Positions 1 to 7,267 of a stretch of DNA of 64,000 bases are shown here, in pieces (within the stretch, counting starts at the first letter, position 1; each line of letters opens with the position of its first letter). Made by a program: the position numbers and the translations under genes. The notes beneath the pieces are model-generated. The model had not been told where the DNA came from, did no database searches, and was given only the letters and a program-made list of their open reading frames with translations. The DNA comes from Streptococcus pneumoniae. GTDB taxonomy: Bacteria > Bacillota > Bacilli > Lactobacillales > Streptococcaceae. The stretch is taken from assembly GCF_001347015.1 (NCBI RefSeq), contig NZ_CFGI01000013.1, positions 1 to 64,000 on the forward strand, read 5' to 3'.

Positions 1-234
1 TTCATGGGTTATTTAAAAGGAAAAAGTGCACTCATGATGTTTGACAAACACGCCAATCTCAAGTACAAGTTTGGAAATCGGCATTTCTGGGCAGAAGGTT
101 ATTATGTAAGTACAGTAGGGCTTAATGAAGCCACAATTAAGAAATATATCCAAGAACAGGAAAAGCATGATATAGCACTAGATAAATTGAGTGTAAAAGA
201 ATATGAGGATCCCTTTAGGGATAGTGGTAAGTAA
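1..234 (+). CDS. tnpA: IS200/IS605-family Y1 transposase TnpA, 3' part only
   Basis: The reading frame is open from the first base of the window and ends at 234, so only the C-terminal 77 residues are present; IS200-type TnpA proteins are about 150 residues. The visible part contains the segment with FWAEGYYVSTVG followed by NEATIKKYIQEQ. Its tyrosine is, by family knowledge, the single catalytic Tyr that nicks single-stranded DNA at the element ends. The gene is followed at once by the hairpin-rich right end of the element. The upstream HUH motif lies outside the window, so I cannot say whether the transposase is intact. Confidence 0.85.
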   Translation, partial: FMGYLKGKSALMMFDKHANLKYKFGNRHFWAEGYYVSTVGLNEATIKKYIQEQEKHDIALDKLSVKEYEDPFRDSGK

Positions 235-371
235 TACTAAAGCCTCTTTAAGAGGCAAGTGACGAGTCAAGAGCAATGAGGCTTGAACAAAGTGAAAGCC
301 AGCGTCTTTAGGCGCTGGCTGGTAATTTGGGCTTATAGCCCTGGGACAAACCACCCGTTAGACGGGTGGTC
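1..371 (+). mobile_element. Right end of an IS200/IS605-type element
   Basis: Downstream of the transposase stop lie three inverted repeats: 242-256 (GCCTCTT/AAGAGGC), 297-320 (AGCCAGCG/CGCTGGCT) and 350-370 (ACCACCCGT, 3-base loop, ACGGGTGGT). IS200/IS605 elements lack terminal inverted repeats and use subterminal hairpins that TnpA recognises. The perfect 9-bp hairpin at 350-370 is the likely right-end recognition hairpin, which would put the boundary just after it. The exact cleavage base cannot be fixed without an empty site. Confidence 0.7.
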
Positions 372-397
372 ATGATTAACATTTTACAATAGCTTTT

Positions 398-457
398 AAG
401 CATACAGCTATAAGTATCTATACGCAGCTAGACCTGTATAGTTTAAAGTGATATAAT
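398..457 (+). promoter_or_regulatory. Promoter and probable operator of the type II TA pair
   Basis: TAGACC (429-434), a 17-bp spacer and TATAAT (452-457) precede a GGAGG ribosome binding site and the antitoxin ATG at 479. The promoter is embedded in repeated palindromic ATACAGCTATA / TATACGCAGCTA / CTGTATAG motifs between about 398 and 440. This is the arrangement expected for autorepression by a RelB/DinJ-type antitoxin. Confidence 0.6.
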
Positions 458-478
458 AGTCTAAAAGGAGGTACTATT

Positions 479-766
479 ATGAATGTTTTAGAAAAAAACA
501 CACAGGTAAACTTTAAGACTAACAGAGACTTGTTAGAGAAGGCTAAAGCTATTATCACAGCGCAAAATCTTGATATGACAGCCAGTTTTAACTTGTTTTT
601 AGAACACATTGTAGAAAATAAAGCCTTGCCATTTGAAACTCAAGTAGACAAAGAAAGAGAAGAACTTCTATTAGGATTGCGTGCCGAAATTGCCCGTAGC
701 TTTGAGGATTTAGAACATGGAAGGACTTACAGCCTTGATGAAGTGAGGGCTAACCTTGGAATTTAA
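479..766 (+). CDS. RelB/DinJ-family antitoxin
   Basis: This 95-residue protein has an N-terminal ribbon-helix-helix-like segment (VNFKTNRDLLEKAKAI) typical of RelB/DinJ antitoxins. Its acidic C-terminal half presumably wraps the toxin. By family knowledge it would bind its own promoter DNA and neutralise the toxin encoded next. GGAGG stands about 7 bases before the ATG. Its last codons overlap the toxin start by 11 bases, which indicates translational coupling. It sits directly behind the end of an IS200-type element, a common place for such accessory modules. Confidence 0.8.
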   Translation: MNVLEKNTQVNFKTNRDLLEKAKAIITAQNLDMTASFNLFLEHIVENKALPFETQVDKEREELLLGLRAEIARSFEDLEHGRTYSLDEVRANLGI

Positions 767-1103
767 CGAGAACTCATATAGCCTTATTATCTCTGAAACG
801 GTACAAGAACAGCTAAGAGGTATTAAAGATTATATCTCAGCTAACTACTTTTCAGAACAGGCAGGAGCAAACACAGTTAAGAATATTCTTTATGGTTTGG
901 AGCGTCTTGAAGTTTTCCCGGAAGCAGGATTTGATGCTGATGAAAGAGTAGGAGGGATTATATACCCACCCCACAAAATCAGATGCATCATTTTAGGCGA
1001 TTACCTAGCCTTCTATCATATTTTAGAGGATAGAAAAGCTGTCTTTGTATCAGATATTATTCATAGTAAACAGGACTACATCCGTTTGTTCAAGAAAAAA
1101 TAG
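756..1103 (+). CDS. RelE/ParE-family toxin
   Basis: A 115-residue protein that starts with TTG at 756 and has a GAGGG ribosome binding site at 745-749. It overlaps the antitoxin gene. Central PPHKIRCIILGDYLAFYHI and C-terminal VFVSDIIHSKQDY segments fit the RelE/ParE fold, whose members are either ribosome-dependent mRNA endonucleases or gyrase poisons. The sequence alone does not tell which. A short hairpin (GCGCCTTAGGAAGGCG, about 1103-1118) followed by a T-run ends the operon. Confidence 0.8.
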   Translation: MEFNENSYSLIISETVQEQLRGIKDYISANYFSEQAGANTVKNILYGLERLEVFPEAGFDADERVGGIIYPPHKIRCIILGDYLAFYHILEDRKAVFVSDIIHSKQDYIRLFKKK

Positions 1104-1125
1104 CGCCTTAGGAAGGCGTTTTTGT

Positions 1126-1155
1126 TTGGGAATTACGTGATATTGATGATATAAT
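1126..1155 (+). promoter_or_regulatory. Promoter of the Fst-type toxin mRNA (RNA I)
   Basis: TTGGGA (1126-1131), an 18-bp spacer and TATAAT (1150-1155) preceded by TGA at 1147-1149, i.e. a TGN-extended -10 box. It reads into the small toxin gene that starts at 1195. Confidence 0.6.
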
Positions 1156-1194
1156 ATTTTGGCCCCCTCAATTTAAGGAAGGGAGGTGTTACAT

Positions 1195-1290
1195 ATGTTA
1201 GAAACTTTACTCACAGTGTTTCTAGCTCCGTTACTTATTAACGTGTTATCTGAGCTTTTCAAGTTATGGCTTAAGAAACGTAAGAAGTAA
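1195..1290 (+). CDS. Fst/Ldr-family type I toxin peptide
   Basis: A 31-residue peptide, MLETLLTVFLAPLLINVLSE followed by LFKLWLKKRKK. One hydrophobic helix with a central AP dipeptide ends in a strongly basic tail. This matches the Fst family (par of pAD1 and chromosomal relatives), whose members insert in the membrane and are toxic when overproduced. A strong GGGAGG site (1181-1186) precedes the ATG. The gene is followed by a bidirectional terminator and a convergent antisense RNA, and it shares direct repeats with that RNA. Together these features make the assignment much stronger than the peptide alone. Confidence 0.8.
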   Translation: MLETLLTVFLAPLLINVLSELFKLWLKKRKK

Positions 1291-1314
1291 TGGTTAACCC
1301 TTTTAGAGGGTAGC

Positions 1315-1349
1315 AAAAAACCCCATCGGTGGCACGGTGGGGCTTTTTT
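1315..1349. terminator. Bidirectional terminator shared by RNA I and RNA II
   Basis: An A-run, an 8-bp stem (CCCCATCG with CGGTGGGG, one G-T pair), loop GTGGCA and a T-run. It ends both convergent transcripts of the Fst-type locus, as in pAD1 par. Confidence 0.85.
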
Positions 1350-1381
1350 AGTTACATATGCTGTAACTTTACTCACATTGT
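1315..1381 (-). ncRNA. Antisense antitoxin RNA (RNA II) of the Fst-type locus
   Basis: On the minus strand there is a near-consensus promoter: TTGAAA (at 1416-1411), a 17-bp spacer and TAGAAT (at 1393-1388). It predicts a start near 1381 and an RNA of about 67 nt that ends at the shared terminator. The RNA contains the complement of two repeats also present in the toxin mRNA leader: GTTACATATG (1351-1360, also 1188-1197) and AACTTTACTCACA (1365-1377, also 1203-1215). The first repeat covers the toxin start codon, so pairing would block translation. The layout equals that of pAD1 RNA II. Confidence 0.75.
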
Positions 1382-1644
1382 AAGTTCATTCTAACATATA
1401 ACACCCAATATTTCAAGCTTTTGTTTTGATATTTCCACAGAGTGTGTTTGTGTCTTGAGTCCATTTTACTGAAATTAGAACCCGTGTTACCAATTTCCAT
1501 TTTGCACATCATGTATAATACAGGTAAACAATGATGACATTGGTTAAGTAGAGTGCTAAAATTACCTGATTCAAATCAGCTTTACAAAAAAAGATTGTAG
1601 GATAAGTAGAGTCTGAATTGAAATATAAGATAATTAACAAAAAG
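1382..1644. other. Intergenic region without a recognised gene
   Basis: Apart from the RNA II promoter at its left edge I see no open frame with a ribosome binding site and no clear repeat here. The segment is AT-rich and lies between the convergent TA module and rpmG. Confidence 0.4.
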
Positions 1645-1672
1645 AAAAAACGCTTGAATCAGCGTTTTTCTT
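1645..1672 (-). terminator. Terminator of rpmF-rpmG
   Basis: AAAAAACGCT, loop TGAATC, AGCGTTTTT. The A-run on the plus strand becomes the U-tract of the minus-strand transcript. Confidence 0.8.
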
Positions 1673-1695
1673 CTGTATTGATTCGTATTGAATGC

Positions 1696-1845
1696 TTACT
1701 TAACTTCGGTAAACACAACGTGTTTGCGAAGTTTTGGTGAGTATTTCTTCAATTGAAGACGGTCTGGAGTGTTACGTTTGTTTTTAGAAGTAAGGTACAA
1801 GCGTTCACCAGATTCTTTGTGTTCAAGTGTAATATTTACGCGCAT
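1696..1845 (-). CDS. rpmG: 50S ribosomal protein L33
   Basis: A 49-residue basic protein beginning [20 protein letters not shown] and ending VVFTEVK. It is an L33 of the form without the zinc-binding cysteine pairs. L33 is part of the large ribosomal subunit near the E site. GGGAG precedes the ATG. It is 15 bases downstream of rpmF and evidently cotranscribed with it. Confidence 0.93.
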
Positions 1846-1860
1846 GGTATCTCCCTTCTA

Positions 1861-2043
1861 TTATTCAGCTGATGCAGCTTTAGCGATTTTACGTCCCTTG
1901 TAGTATCCTTTAAGTGATACACGGTGAGAACGTGAGTAATCTCCAGTAGTTTCGTCAAAGTTTACAGATGGAGCTGTTACTTTGTAGTGTGTACGACGTT
2001 TGTTTTTCTTCGCTTTTGAAGTGCGACGTGCAGGTACTGCCAT
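1861..2043 (-). CDS. rpmF: 50S ribosomal protein L32
   Basis: 60 residues starting [20 protein letters not shown], the typical N-terminus of bacterial L32, a component of the large subunit. This version has no cysteine pairs, so it is the zinc-free type. AAAGGAG stands before the ATG. It is the first gene of a two-gene operon with rpmG, which is the usual pairing in streptococci. Confidence 0.95.
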
Positions 2044-2099
2044 TTTGATTTCTCCTTTAGGTATTTATATTCGATTCAATCTACTGATTTTCATCAACC

Positions 2100-2128
2100 A
2101 TACTAGGATAACACATTTTTTTTGTAAA
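2100..2128 (-). promoter_or_regulatory. Promoter of rpmF-rpmG
   Basis: Reading the minus strand: TTTACA (2128-2123), a 17-bp spacer and TAGTAT (2105-2100). The untranslated leader is about 50 nt. Confidence 0.55.
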
Positions 2129-2152
2129 GTAAAGTTACTTGACAAAAAAAGA

Positions 2153-2190
2153 TGAAAAAATTCTCCTGTCAGACCTAGCAGACAGGAGAA
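2153..2190 (-). terminator. Terminator downstream of the RHH gene
   Basis: Perfect stem TTCTCCTGTC / GACAGGAGAA (2161-2190). On the minus strand it is followed by a U-run (plus-strand A-run ending at 2160). Confidence 0.8.
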
Positions 2191-2194
2191 GGTG

Positions 2195-2395
2195 TTAAAT
2201 ATCAATCTCAAATGGTTCGTCAATGGTTTCTGATACGTATTTTCCGTCTTTCTTCCGTTGTTTGACACATTCTGTGAGGAGATATTCGATTTGCCCATTG
2301 ACTGAACGAAAGTCGTCTTCTGCCCATGATGCGAGTGCAGCGTATAACTTTGTTGAGAGTCGAAGGGGGATCAGCTTTTTTTTAGCTTCAGCCAT
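2195..2395 (-). CDS. Small Arc-like ribbon-helix-helix protein
   Basis: 66 residues. The N-terminal part, [20 protein letters not shown] followed by [19 protein letters not shown], matches the Arc/MetJ ribbon-helix-helix pattern: a beta strand with alternating residues, a helix, the [10 protein letters not shown] turn and a second helix. The tail is charged. Such proteins bind DNA as dimers and are often antitoxins or small repressors. The gene starts 2 bases after the stop of a second small gene, so the two form an operon. I do not recognise a toxin partner. Confidence 0.65.
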   Translation of the reverse strand: MAEAKKKLIPLRLSTKLYAALASWAEDDFRSVNGQIEYLLTECVKQRKKDGKYVSETIDEPFEIDI

Positions 2396-2397
2396 CT

Positions 2398-2538
2398 TTA
2401 GTAAAGACTTCCTGTGTTGACAATTGGTTGTGCATCATGATTGCCACAGAGAACGACTAGGAGATTTGAAACCATGGCAGCTTTTCGTTCTTCGTCAAGC
2501 TCTACCAATTCCCCTTCATTGAGCCGTTCCAGTGTCAT
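2398..2538 (-). CDS. Small protein of unknown function upstream of the RHH gene
   Basis: A 46-residue product beginning [20 protein letters not shown] and ending in [16 protein letters not shown] do not recognise a family with certainty. An upstream in-frame ATG at 2547 would add three residues, but AGGA then abuts it; AGGA has proper spacing to the ATG at 2538, so I chose the latter. It is acidic at the N-terminus with a hydrophobic SNLLVVLCG core. Tight coupling to the RHH gene suggests a joint role, possibly a small regulatory or toxin-antitoxin-like pair, but that is inference. Confidence 0.55.
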   Translation of the reverse strand: MTLERLNEGELVELDEERKAAMVSNLLVVLCGNHDAQPIVNTGSLY

Positions 2539-2701
2539 TTCAACCATTCCTATTATTTGATATCTAAATAATATCGCTTTAATTTATAAATTCAAGAAAA
2601 AGTAGAAAAATAATTACTAAAAACTTTCAGCCCAATAATTTCTTTTAAAAGGTGAGATTATATTGTGCTCAAATACTCTTTTATTCTTATAACTTTTACA
2701 C

Positions 2702-2707
2702 TATAAT
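2702..2707 (+). promoter_or_regulatory. Probable -10 box of the PTS/transketolase operon
   Basis: TATAAT 22 bases before the regulator ATG. No convincing -35 box at 16-18 bp (TTTTAT at 17 bp), which fits an activator-dependent promoter. A GGAAGAG site precedes the ATG. Confidence 0.45.
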
Positions 2708-2728
2708 TGTAGTTAGAAAGGAAGAGAA

Positions 2729-4759
2729 ATGTTTGATTATAGAGCACTAGTTATTTTGATGACTTTGATGGATCATTGTGAGCTATCGTTATATGAGTTA
2801 TCTGTTAAGGTGAGCTTACCTATAAAGGAAGTCAAAGAAGGAATAGATTATTTAGTGCCTTATCTAGCTAATAAAGGGATAGTGCTGGATAAAAAGCAAG
2901 GTCGCTATAGTTTATCAAATCGTACGAAGCAGTCTTTGACAGATATTATTAAGTCGGATGAATTGGTTTTACCAAAGTCGACTCGCTTAGCTTTGATCTA
3001 TCTTTACACTTTTTGCCGATTAGATTTTATATCGAATAATCATTACCAAGACTTTTTGAAAGTAAGTAAGAATACAACCTTATCTGATATTCAATCATTA
3101 AGAAAGATTATGTTAGATAATGATTTGGAGCTAGGGTACAGTAGAGCAAAAGGTTATACTTTACACGGTTCAGAGTGGAATAAGCACCGTTTAGCTTTTC
3201 AAATGGTTAGTGAGTTGCTGGAATCCTCCATAGGGATTTGGGGTTTGGATTATGTTTTATCCAGTTGGGGGTATTCATTAACTTATGATTTGATTGATCA
3301 GGTAGTTAAAGATTATTATGAGAAGCTACAGCTAGTACCTATTGTTAATCAATTAAAAGTTTGCCTTTTCGGTTTAGTATTCATTCTGTGTAGGTATCAA
3401 AGGGATGTTGAAAGAGTATGTCTTTCAGAGACATTAGTATCTCCTGTTATTCAAGATATAACCACTATTTTATTGGATACAGTGGTTGATTTGGGGATTA
3501 TAGATACGGTGTTTTCTGAGGATGATTATCGCTATATCACAGTTTTATTATCAAGTTGCTTTGAAGGTGAAGTAGATGTTGCTCCGGTTTACTTTAATCA
3601 ATTAACAGAGGCTATTATAAGTAGAATGGAAGATATTTCTTTGTTACATTTTAAACAAAGGGAAGGATTGAGAGAAAATCTTCGCCGCCACCTTATACCG
3701 GCTTACTATAGATTAAAGTTCGGCCTACCTAGTTCAAATGAATATGTATTGCATGTTAAAGAACATTATCCTGATTTATTTGAACTAGTAAAAGATTCTT
3801 TGACTCCCTTGATGGACGCTATTGACAAACCCATACCTGATAGTGAAACAGCATATTTTGTTATCCATTTCGGAGGTTATTTAAAGAAAGCAGATACTTT
3901 GCCTCAAAAATGCTATAAAGCAGCAATCATTTGTCCTAATGGTGTTAGTTCTTCATTGATGTTAAAAGAGAATCTATTAGCATTATTTCCTCAAATTGAG
4001 TTCATAGGAACCTCAAAGATTGATGATTTACAGGCGAAAACTAGTAGTGACTATGATATGGTTTTTTCTACCATAAAGGTGGAGACAGAAAAGCCAAATT
4101 ATCTAGTTTCGGTTATGATGACTGAAGAGCAAGCAATACAACTAGTAGAACTAGTGTTAAAAGATTTTCCGAATTTAGAGTATGGGGATTTTGAGATTGA
4201 ACAAATCCTGAATATTGTCAAAAAATATGGAATTATTACACAAGAATTGGAATTAAGATTGGCGTTAAAGAATTATCTTTATCAAAAAAATGATAGAAAG
4301 GAAATTGTACCAGTGCTAGAACAACTTATTACCAAAGAAACCTATCAGGTTAGTTCGCAAAAATTAGGATGGAAGGAGGCGATTCGTTTAGCAGCTAAAC
4401 CGCTTTTGGATCAAGATAAGATAACTGAGAACTACCCTGAGGCAATGATTCAAAAAGTAGAAGAGTTTGGGCCTTTTATTAATTTAGGGAAGGGAGTAGC
4501 AATTCCTCACGCTCGGCCAGATGAAGGTGTGAATGAAATAGGAATGTCAATGTTAGTTTTGGAAAAACCGATTTATTTATTGGATAATCCAGAACAAGAG
4601 GTAAGATTGTTGATTTGTATTGCAGCCATTGATAATGAAAGTCATTTAAAGGCTTTGTCACATTTAACAACAATTTTAAGAGATAAAAATCATGTTCAAG
4701 CTTTAATTTCATCAAAAAACTATGATGACATTAAAATGATAATTAAACAGGAGGATTAG
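2729..4759 (+). CDS. PRD-containing BglG/MtlR-type transcriptional regulator with EIIB- and EIIA-like domains
   Basis: 676 residues. The domains in order are N-terminal helix-turn-helix segments (about 1-110), two PTS regulation domains (about 170-390), an EIIB-like domain with the P-loop cysteine in CPNGVSSSLML (near residue 402), and a C-terminal EIIA-like domain with the phosphoryl histidine in VAIPHARPDEG (near residue 593). Such proteins activate sugar operons when PTS phosphorylation signals substrate. It heads an operon with an ascorbate-type PTS and a split transketolase. The IIB gene starts 3 bases after its stop. The operon has no separate IIA gene, so its EIIA domain may also donate phosphate to IIB. 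That last point is inference. Confidence 0.88.
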   Translation: MFDYRALVILMTLMDHCELSLYELSVKVSLPIKEVKEGIDYLVPYLANKGIVLDKKQGRYSLSNRTKQSLTDIIKSDELVLPKSTRLALIYLYTFCRLDFISNNHYQDFLKVSKNTTLSDIQSLRKIMLDNDLELGYSRAKGYTLHGSEWNKHRLAFQMVSELLESSIGIWGLDYVLSSWGYSLTYDLIDQVVKDYYEKLQLVPIVNQLKVCLFGLVFILCRYQRDVERVCLSETLVSPVIQDITTILLDTVVDLGIIDTVFSEDDYRYITVLLSSCFEGEVDVAPVYFNQLTEAIISRMEDISLLHFKQREGLRENLRRHLIPAYYRLKFGLPSSNEYVLHVKEHYPDLFELVKDSLTPLMDAIDKPIPDSETAYFVIHFGGYLKKADTLPQKCYKAAIICPNGVSSSLMLKENLLALFPQIEFIGTSKIDDLQAKTSSDYDMVFSTIKVETEKPNYLVSVMMTEEQAIQLVELVLKDFPNLEYGDFEIEQILNIVKKYGIITQELELRLALKNYLYQKNDRKEIVPVLEQLITKETYQVSSQKLGWKEAIRLAAKPLLDQDKITENYPEAMIQKVEEFGPFINLGKGVAIPHARPDEGVNEIGMSMLVLEKPIYLLDNPEQEVRLLICIAAIDNESHLKALSHLTTILRDKNHVQALISSKNYDDIKMIIKQED

Positions 4760-4762
4760 ATA

Positions 4763-5047
4763 ATGTTAAAAATTGGTACAGCTTGTGGTTCAGGATTAGG
4801 TTCAAGTTTTATGGTACAGATGAATATTGAATCTGTATTGAGTGATTTGAATGTTTCAGATGTAGAAGTTGAACACTATGATTTAGGTGGAGCAGATCCA
4901 AATGCTGCTGATATTTGGATTGTTGGTCGTGATCTAGCTGATTCAGCTAGTCATCTTGGAGATGTTCGTATCTTAAATAGTATTATTGATATGGATGAAC
5001 TACGAGAATTAATTACTAAACTTTGTGAAGAAAAAGGACTTATTTAG
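4763..5047 (+). CDS. PTS system IIB component, lactate/ascorbate (Ula/Sga) type
   Basis: 94 residues. The phosphorylated cysteine lies in the P-loop TACGSGLGSSF near residue 8. The length and motif fit UlaB/SgaB-type IIB proteins, which pass phosphate from IIA to the incoming sugar on IIC. It lies between the PRD regulator and the IIC gene with gaps of 3 and 12 bases. The real substrate is not shown by sequence; L-ascorbate or a related acid or pentitol sugar is plausible. Confidence 0.88.
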   Translation: MLKIGTACGSGLGSSFMVQMNIESVLSDLNVSDVEVEHYDLGGADPNAADIWIVGRDLADSASHLGDVRILNSIIDMDELRELITKLCEEKGLI

Positions 5048-5059
5048 GAGGCTAGAGTC

Positions 5060-6406
5060 ATGATGAAGTTCATATTGGATATTGTTAGTACACCAGCTAT
5101 TTTAGTAGCTTTAATTGCAATCTTAGGATTAGTTCTTCAGAAGAAGAAATTACCTGATATTATTAAAGGTGGAATTAAGACCTTTGTTGGTTTCTTAGTT
5201 GTATCTGGTGGTGCAGGAATTGTACAAAATTCTTTAAATCCATTTGGTACCATGTTTGAGCATGCTTTTCATTTATCTGGCGTTGTACCAAATAATGAAG
5301 CAATTGTAGCTGTAGCTTTAACAACATATGGCTCAGCTACTGCAATGATTATGTTTGCAGGCATGGTGTTCAATATCTTAATCGCTCGTTTTACTCGATT
5401 CAAATATATCTTTTTAACAGGGCACCACACTCTATATATGGCGTGTATGATTGCGGTCATTTTATCAGTTGCTGGCTTTACTAGCCTGCCTCTTATCTTA
5501 CTAGGAGGACTAGCACTCGGTATTATTATGAGTATTTCCCCAGCATTTGTGCAAAAATATATGGTTCAATTAACTGGAAATGACAAGGTGGCTTTAGGTC
5601 ATTTCAGTTCTTTGGGATATTGGTTGAGTGGTTTTACTGGTAGCCTTATCGGTGACAAATCAAAATCAACAGAGGACATTAAATTTCCAAAGAGTTTAGC
5701 TTTTTTACGTGATAGTACTGTTAGTATTACTTTATCCATGGCAGTTATTTACATTATTGTAGCTATCTTTGCAGGGTCAGAATATATAGAAAAAGAAATC
5801 AGTAGTGGTACAAGTGGTCTAGTTTATGCTTTACAATTAGCAGGTCAATTTGCAGCAGGGGTATTTGTTATTTTAGCAGGTGTTCGCCTTATTTTGGGTG
5901 AAATTGTTCCAGCCTTTAAAGGTATTTCAGAGCGTCTTGTACCTAATTCAAAACCTGCTTTGGATTGTCCGATTGTTTATACTTATGCACCCAATGCAGT
6001 TCTAATTGGATTTATCTCTAGTTTTGTTGGTGGTTTAGTAAGTATGGCAATTATGATTGCTTCAGGAACGGTTGTTATCTTACCAGGCGTTGTGCCTCAT
6101 TTCTTCTGTGGAGCGACTGCAGGTGTTATTGGGAATGCATCTGGTGGTGTTCGTGGAGCCACTATTGGAGCATTTTTACAAGGTATTTTAATCAGTTTTC
6201 TTCCAGTCTTTTTAATGCCAGTTTTGGGAGGACTTGGTTTCCAAGGATCAACTTTCTCAGATGCAGATTTTGGTCTATCAGGAATTATTTTAGGAATGTT
6301 AAATCAATTTGGCTCACAAGCAGGCATTGTGATTGGTCTTGTTCTTATTTTAGCAGTTATGTTTGGAGTATCCTTTATTAAAAAGCCATCTGCAAAGGAG
6401 GAATAA
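5060..6406 (+). CDS. PTS system IIC component, ascorbate (UlaA/SgaT) family
   Basis: 448 residues and strongly hydrophobic, with about 10-11 predicted membrane helices. It has the family-typical LNPFGTMFEHAFHLSGVVPN region and a conserved TGHHTLYMA segment. It forms the membrane channel that translocates and, with IIB, phosphorylates the sugar. Two in-frame ATG codons stand at the start (5060 and 5063) behind AGGAG. The neighbours encode IIB and the two halves of a transketolase, so the imported sugar phosphate probably enters the pentose phosphate pathway. Confidence 0.9.
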   Translation: MMKFILDIVSTPAILVALIAILGLVLQKKKLPDIIKGGIKTFVGFLVVSGGAGIVQNSLNPFGTMFEHAFHLSGVVPNNEAIVAVALTTYGSATAMIMFAGMVFNILIARFTRFKYIFLTGHHTLYMACMIAVILSVAGFTSLPLILLGGLALGIIMSISPAFVQKYMVQLTGNDKVALGHFSSLGYWLSGFTGSLIGDKSKSTEDIKFPKSLAFLRDSTVSITLSMAVIYIIVAIFAGSEYIEKEISSGTSGLVYALQLAGQFAAGVFVILAGVRLILGEIVPAFKGISERLVPNSKPALDCPIVYTYAPNAVLIGFISSFVGGLVSMAIMIASGTVVILPGVVPHFFCGATAGVIGNASGGVRGATIGAFLQGILISFLPVFLMPVLGGLGFQGSTFSDADFGLSGIILGMLNQFGSQAGIVIGLVLILAVMFGVSFIKKPSAKEE

Positions 6407-6409
6407 GGG

Positions 6410-7267
6410 ATGATTTTAAGTGAAAATAGAGAAGATGAGTTAAGAAAATTTGCAACAAAAATCCGATTAAATACTCTTAGAACATTGAATCATCTTGGAT
6501 TCGGCCATTATGGAGGGAGTCTGTCTATCGTAGAAGTTTTAGCGGTGCTTTATGGTGAAATAATGCCAATGACTCCAGAAATATTTACAGCACGAGATAG
6601 AGATTATTTCATATTATCAAAAGGTCACGGAGGACCAGCTCTATACAGTACACTCTATTTGAATGGTTTCTTTGACAAAGAATTCTTATATTCTTTAAAT
6701 ACAAATGGAACCAAATTACCGTCTCATCCTGATAGAAATCTAACGCCAGGCATAGATATGACAACGGGCTCTTTAGGACAAGGAATTAGTGTTGCAACTG
6801 GACTTGCATATGGTCAGAGAATAAGAAAGAGTCCCTTTTATACTTACGCTATTGTTGGAGATGGTGAGTTAAATGAGGGACAATGTTGGGAGGCTATACA
6901 GTTTGCTTCTCATCAACAGTTATCCAACTTAATTGTATTTGTTGATGATAACAAAAAACAATTAGATGGTTTTACAAAGGATATTTGTAATCCAGGTGAT
7001 TTCGTAGAAAAATTTTCAGCATTTGGATTTGAATCCATTAGGGTCAAGGGTTCAGATATTAGAGAAATTTATGAAGGGATTGTCCAATTAAAACAGTCAA
7101 ATAAGTCATCACCTAAGTGCATTGTATTAGATACTATTAAAGGTCAAGGGGTTCAAGAGCTGGAAGAAATGAAATCCAATCATCATCTTCGCCCTACTGT
7201 AGAGGAGAAACAAATGTTAACTTCAGTTGTAGAAAGATTAAGTCAGGAATTGGAGGAAACAGAATGA
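6410..7267 (+). CDS. Transketolase, N-terminal subunit
   Basis: 285 residues corresponding to the thiamine-diphosphate-binding half of transketolase. Visible motifs are SKGHGGPALYS, TGSLGQGISVATG and the ThDP/metal motif GDGELNEGQ followed by VDDNKKQLDG. The other half is encoded by the next gene, whose ATG overlaps this stop as ATGA. Split transketolases of this kind are a natural family feature and not a frameshift. With the Ula-type PTS upstream, the enzyme likely works on pentose phosphates derived from the imported sugar. Confidence 0.92.
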   Translation: MILSENREDELRKFATKIRLNTLRTLNHLGFGHYGGSLSIVEVLAVLYGEIMPMTPEIFTARDRDYFILSKGHGGPALYSTLYLNGFFDKEFLYSLNTNGTKLPSHPDRNLTPGIDMTTGSLGQGISVATGLAYGQRIRKSPFYTYAIVGDGELNEGQCWEAIQFASHQQLSNLIVFVDDNKKQLDGFTKDICNPGDFVEKFSAFGFESIRVKGSDIREIYEGIVQLKQSNKSSPKCIVLDTIKGQGVQELEEMKSNHHLRPTVEEKQMLTSVVERLSQELEETE

